6,974 nucleotides of DNA from Flavobacteriales bacterium (lineage in GTDB: Bacteria > Bacteroidota > Bacteroidia > Flavobacteriales > Flavobacteriaceae), in the NCBI GenBank assembly GCA_003229235.1, contig QIIH01000147.1:1-6974 (forward strand). Direction: 5' to 3'. How positions within the stretch are numbered: the first letter of the stretch is position 1; each line of letters begins with the position of its first letter. Positions 5,827 to 6,974 of the stretch are shown in pieces. Both the position numbers and the translations under genes were made by a program. Under the pieces are notes generated by a model that worked only from the letters and a program-made list of their open reading frames with translations, searched no databases and was not told the DNA's origin.

Positions 5827-6613
5827 CTACCAAGGTGTTTTAACAAAAATGAAAACTGAATTTTCTGTACCCATTCAGTATTATTTGGTATTTGAATCAG
5901 ATTTCCTTCATGTAAACCAGTTATTAGGGAAAACCATAACCATACATTTTGATAAATATCAATGTTTAAACTGTTCTTTAGATAAGAAAATTTTTAGGCA
6001 AGGCTATTGCTACGATTGCTTTTACGATGTGCCACAGGCAGCAGATTGGATTATTAAGCCAGAACTTAGCAAAGCACATTTAGACATAGAAGAGCGCGAT
6101 CTGGAGTACGAAAAAAGAGTGCAGTTGCAACCACATATTGTATATCTCGCCAATTCGAGCGAAATTAAAGTTGGGGTTACCCGCAAAGCACAGGTTCCTA
6201 CTCGGTGGATAGATCAAGGAGCTCATGAAGCCATGGAAATTGTTGAGGTTCCTAACCGGTATTTAGCAGGAATTACAGAAGTCGCATTAAAAGAACACGT
6301 AAGCGACAAAACCAATTGGCGTAAAATGCTTAAAAATGAGATTACAGACGAAGATTTAAAAACAAAGCGAGACGAACTTAAAAAGTATATTCCCCAGGAG
6401 GTCTTGCAATATTTTGTTGAATCTAATCAAGAAACAGCAATTGAGTTTCCTGTGAATAAGTATCCCTCAACCCCCAAAAGTCTCAACTTGGTAAAAGAAG
6501 GAGACTACACTGGGACATTAGTGGGTATTAAAGGCCAGTATTTAATCTTCGAAGACCAAACCGTTTTTAATGTACGCTCCAACGAGGGTTTGGTAGTTTC
6601 GATTGTGATTTAA
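5822..6613 (+). CDS. DUF2797 protein with zinc-binding motif and GIY-YIG-like core
   Basis: This 263-residue protein matches the DUF2797 family (PF10977); its function is not established. The N-terminal part (about 1-45, MTYQGVLTKM...) is followed by C48-x2-C51 and C63-x2-C66, a likely zinc site. A second segment (about 104-160) reads P-H-I-V-Y108-L-A, K116-V-G-V-T120, R128-W-x-x-Q-G-A and E153. Two short strands ending in Y-L-A and K-V-G-V-T, then a conserved Arg and Glu, are the layout of GIY-YIG-type nuclease domains such as T5orf172/MUG113. That link is my inference and catalysis is unproven. The C-terminus (about 219-263) repeats LVGIKGQYLIFED and ends in a strand-rich tail. No signal peptide or membrane segment is seen, so it is probably cytoplasmic. 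The ATG at 5822 fits the family N-terminus and sits one base after the right arm of the inverted repeat. Its stop overlaps that of the transporter gene. The family call is firm; the role is open. Confidence 0.88.
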   Translation: MTYQGVLTKMKTEFSVPIQYYLVFESDFLHVNQLLGKTITIHFDKYQCLNCSLDKKIFRQGYCYDCFYDVPQAADWIIKPELSKAHLDIEERDLEYEKRVQLQPHIVYLANSSEIKVGVTRKAQVPTRWIDQGAHEAMEIVEVPNRYLAGITEVALKEHVSDKTNWRKMLKNEITDEDLKTKRDELKKYIPQEVLQYFVESNQETAIEFPVNKYPSTPKSLNLVKEGDYTGTLVGIKGQYLIFEDQTVFNVRSNEGLVVSIVI

Positions 6614-6974
6614 GAGCCTGATTCTGGCGCAATATCAAAACTCAACTCTTCTGCTCCTTTAAGTCCAAATTGCTTCCTGAGAACATACACCGCAGTATAC
6701 AAAATTGGCGTATCCAAGGCCGCTATTAAGATTTTAAACAAAAACCCGCTTAAAAGAAGGCTCCCAAAAATATCCCAGGATAGTTTATTAAAACTACACA
6801 GTAAAAATAGAACGGTAAAGGTGTCTACAAACTGAGAGGTAAAAGTCGAAAAATTATTCCGTAGCCAAAGATGTTTACCCGCAGTGAGTCGCTTCCAGTA
6901 GTGAAAAATCTGAATATCAAAATACTGAGCCAAGAGGTATGCCATCATAGATGCAAATACTGCAACAGCTGTGG
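6610..6974 (-). CDS. Queuosine precursor transporter, YhhQ/VUT family, C-terminal part (5' end outside window)
   Basis: The reading frame stays open to the window edge, so the ATG at 6948 is internal and the true start is beyond 6974. The visible 120 or so residues form the second half of a PF02592 (Vut_1/YhhQ) membrane protein. The characteristic stretch A-S-M-M-A-Y-L-L-A-Q-Y-F-D-I is followed by H-x-W-K-R-L-T-x-G-K-H-L-W-L-R-N-N and S-Q-F-V-D-T. Three hydrophobic segments can be seen: around the MAYLLAQ stretch, around TFTVLFLLC, and a final long one from FGSLLLSG to AVYVL. E. coli YhhQ imports the deazaguanine precursors used to make queuosine in tRNA, and the same role is inferred here. 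The tail after the last helix is short and acidic. Its TAA stop overlaps the DUF2797 stop on the other strand within TTAA (6610-6613), with no visible terminator. Confidence 0.88.
   Translation of the reverse strand, partial: TAVAVFASMMAYLLAQYFDIQIFHYWKRLTAGKHLWLRNNFSTFTSQFVDTFTVLFLLCSFNKLSWDIFGSLLLSGFLFKILIAALDTPILYTAVYVLRKQFGLKGAEELSFDIAPESGS

Noticed and set aside
5631..5846. Minus-strand 71-codon ORF in the GH3-DUF2797 gap
   Set aside because: It relies on a TTG start, overlaps the first 25 bases of DUF2797, has no promoter or leader signal, and its most protein-like part is explained by the inverted repeat. Its resemblance to the plus-strand small ORF is noted under findings.
6610..6948. 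ATG at 6948 as the true start of the transporter gene
   Set aside because: The frame stays open to the window edge and the upstream codons (TAVAVFAS) continue the expected membrane segment, so this Met is internal.

Overview
The window looks like chromosomal DNA of a marine-type member of the Flavobacteriia (Bacteroidota). The evidence is AT-rich DNA, A-rich rather than Shine-Dalgarno leaders before every start codon, promoter boxes of the Bacteroidota form (TTTG, about 20 bases, then TAnnTTTG), and proteins that all read as flavobacterial versions of their families. Nothing marks it as a mobile island; it is a compact stretch of housekeeping genes.

Layout, left to right. (1) Bases 1-196 are the 3' end of an SGNH/GDSL-type hydrolase gene, closed by a strong intrinsic terminator. 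(2) Bases 278-622 encode a small four-helix membrane protein of the PF04020 'phage holin family'. Its likely terminator is interleaved with a textbook Bacteroidota promoter for the next gene. (3) Bases 710-4105 carry the conserved protein quality-control cluster tig - clpP - clpX: a ribosome-bound chaperone, then the serine peptidase and the AAA+ unfoldase that form the ClpXP protease. The tig-clpP gap holds a long inverted repeat over the tig stop codon, a promoter-like box and an intrinsic terminator. clpP and clpX are 29 bases apart and probably cotranscribed. (4) A GH3-family acyl-adenylating enzyme (minus strand, 4102-5616) runs convergently into clpX. (5) A 205-base divergent gap (5617-5821) contains an imperfect inverted repeat of about 44 bases per arm and a possible 47-codon ORF. 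(6) A DUF2797 protein (plus strand, 5822-6613) has a four-cysteine zinc-binding motif and a core that resembles GIY-YIG domains. (7) The 3' part of a YhhQ/VUT-type queuosine precursor transporter (minus strand, 6610 to the window edge) runs convergently into DUF2797.

The only clear functional unit is tig-clpP-clpX. GH3 and DUF2797 share the divergent intergenic region, but no shared pathway can be read from sequence. Both convergent gene pairs overlap by exactly four bases, with a palindromic TTAA serving as both stop codons. The least explained items are the 5655-5826 inverted repeat with its small ORF, the GIY-YIG-like zinc-binding DUF2797 protein, and the arrangement of the clpP leader. 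I saw no clear new defence or mobile system, no tRNA or rRNA, and no CRISPR array.
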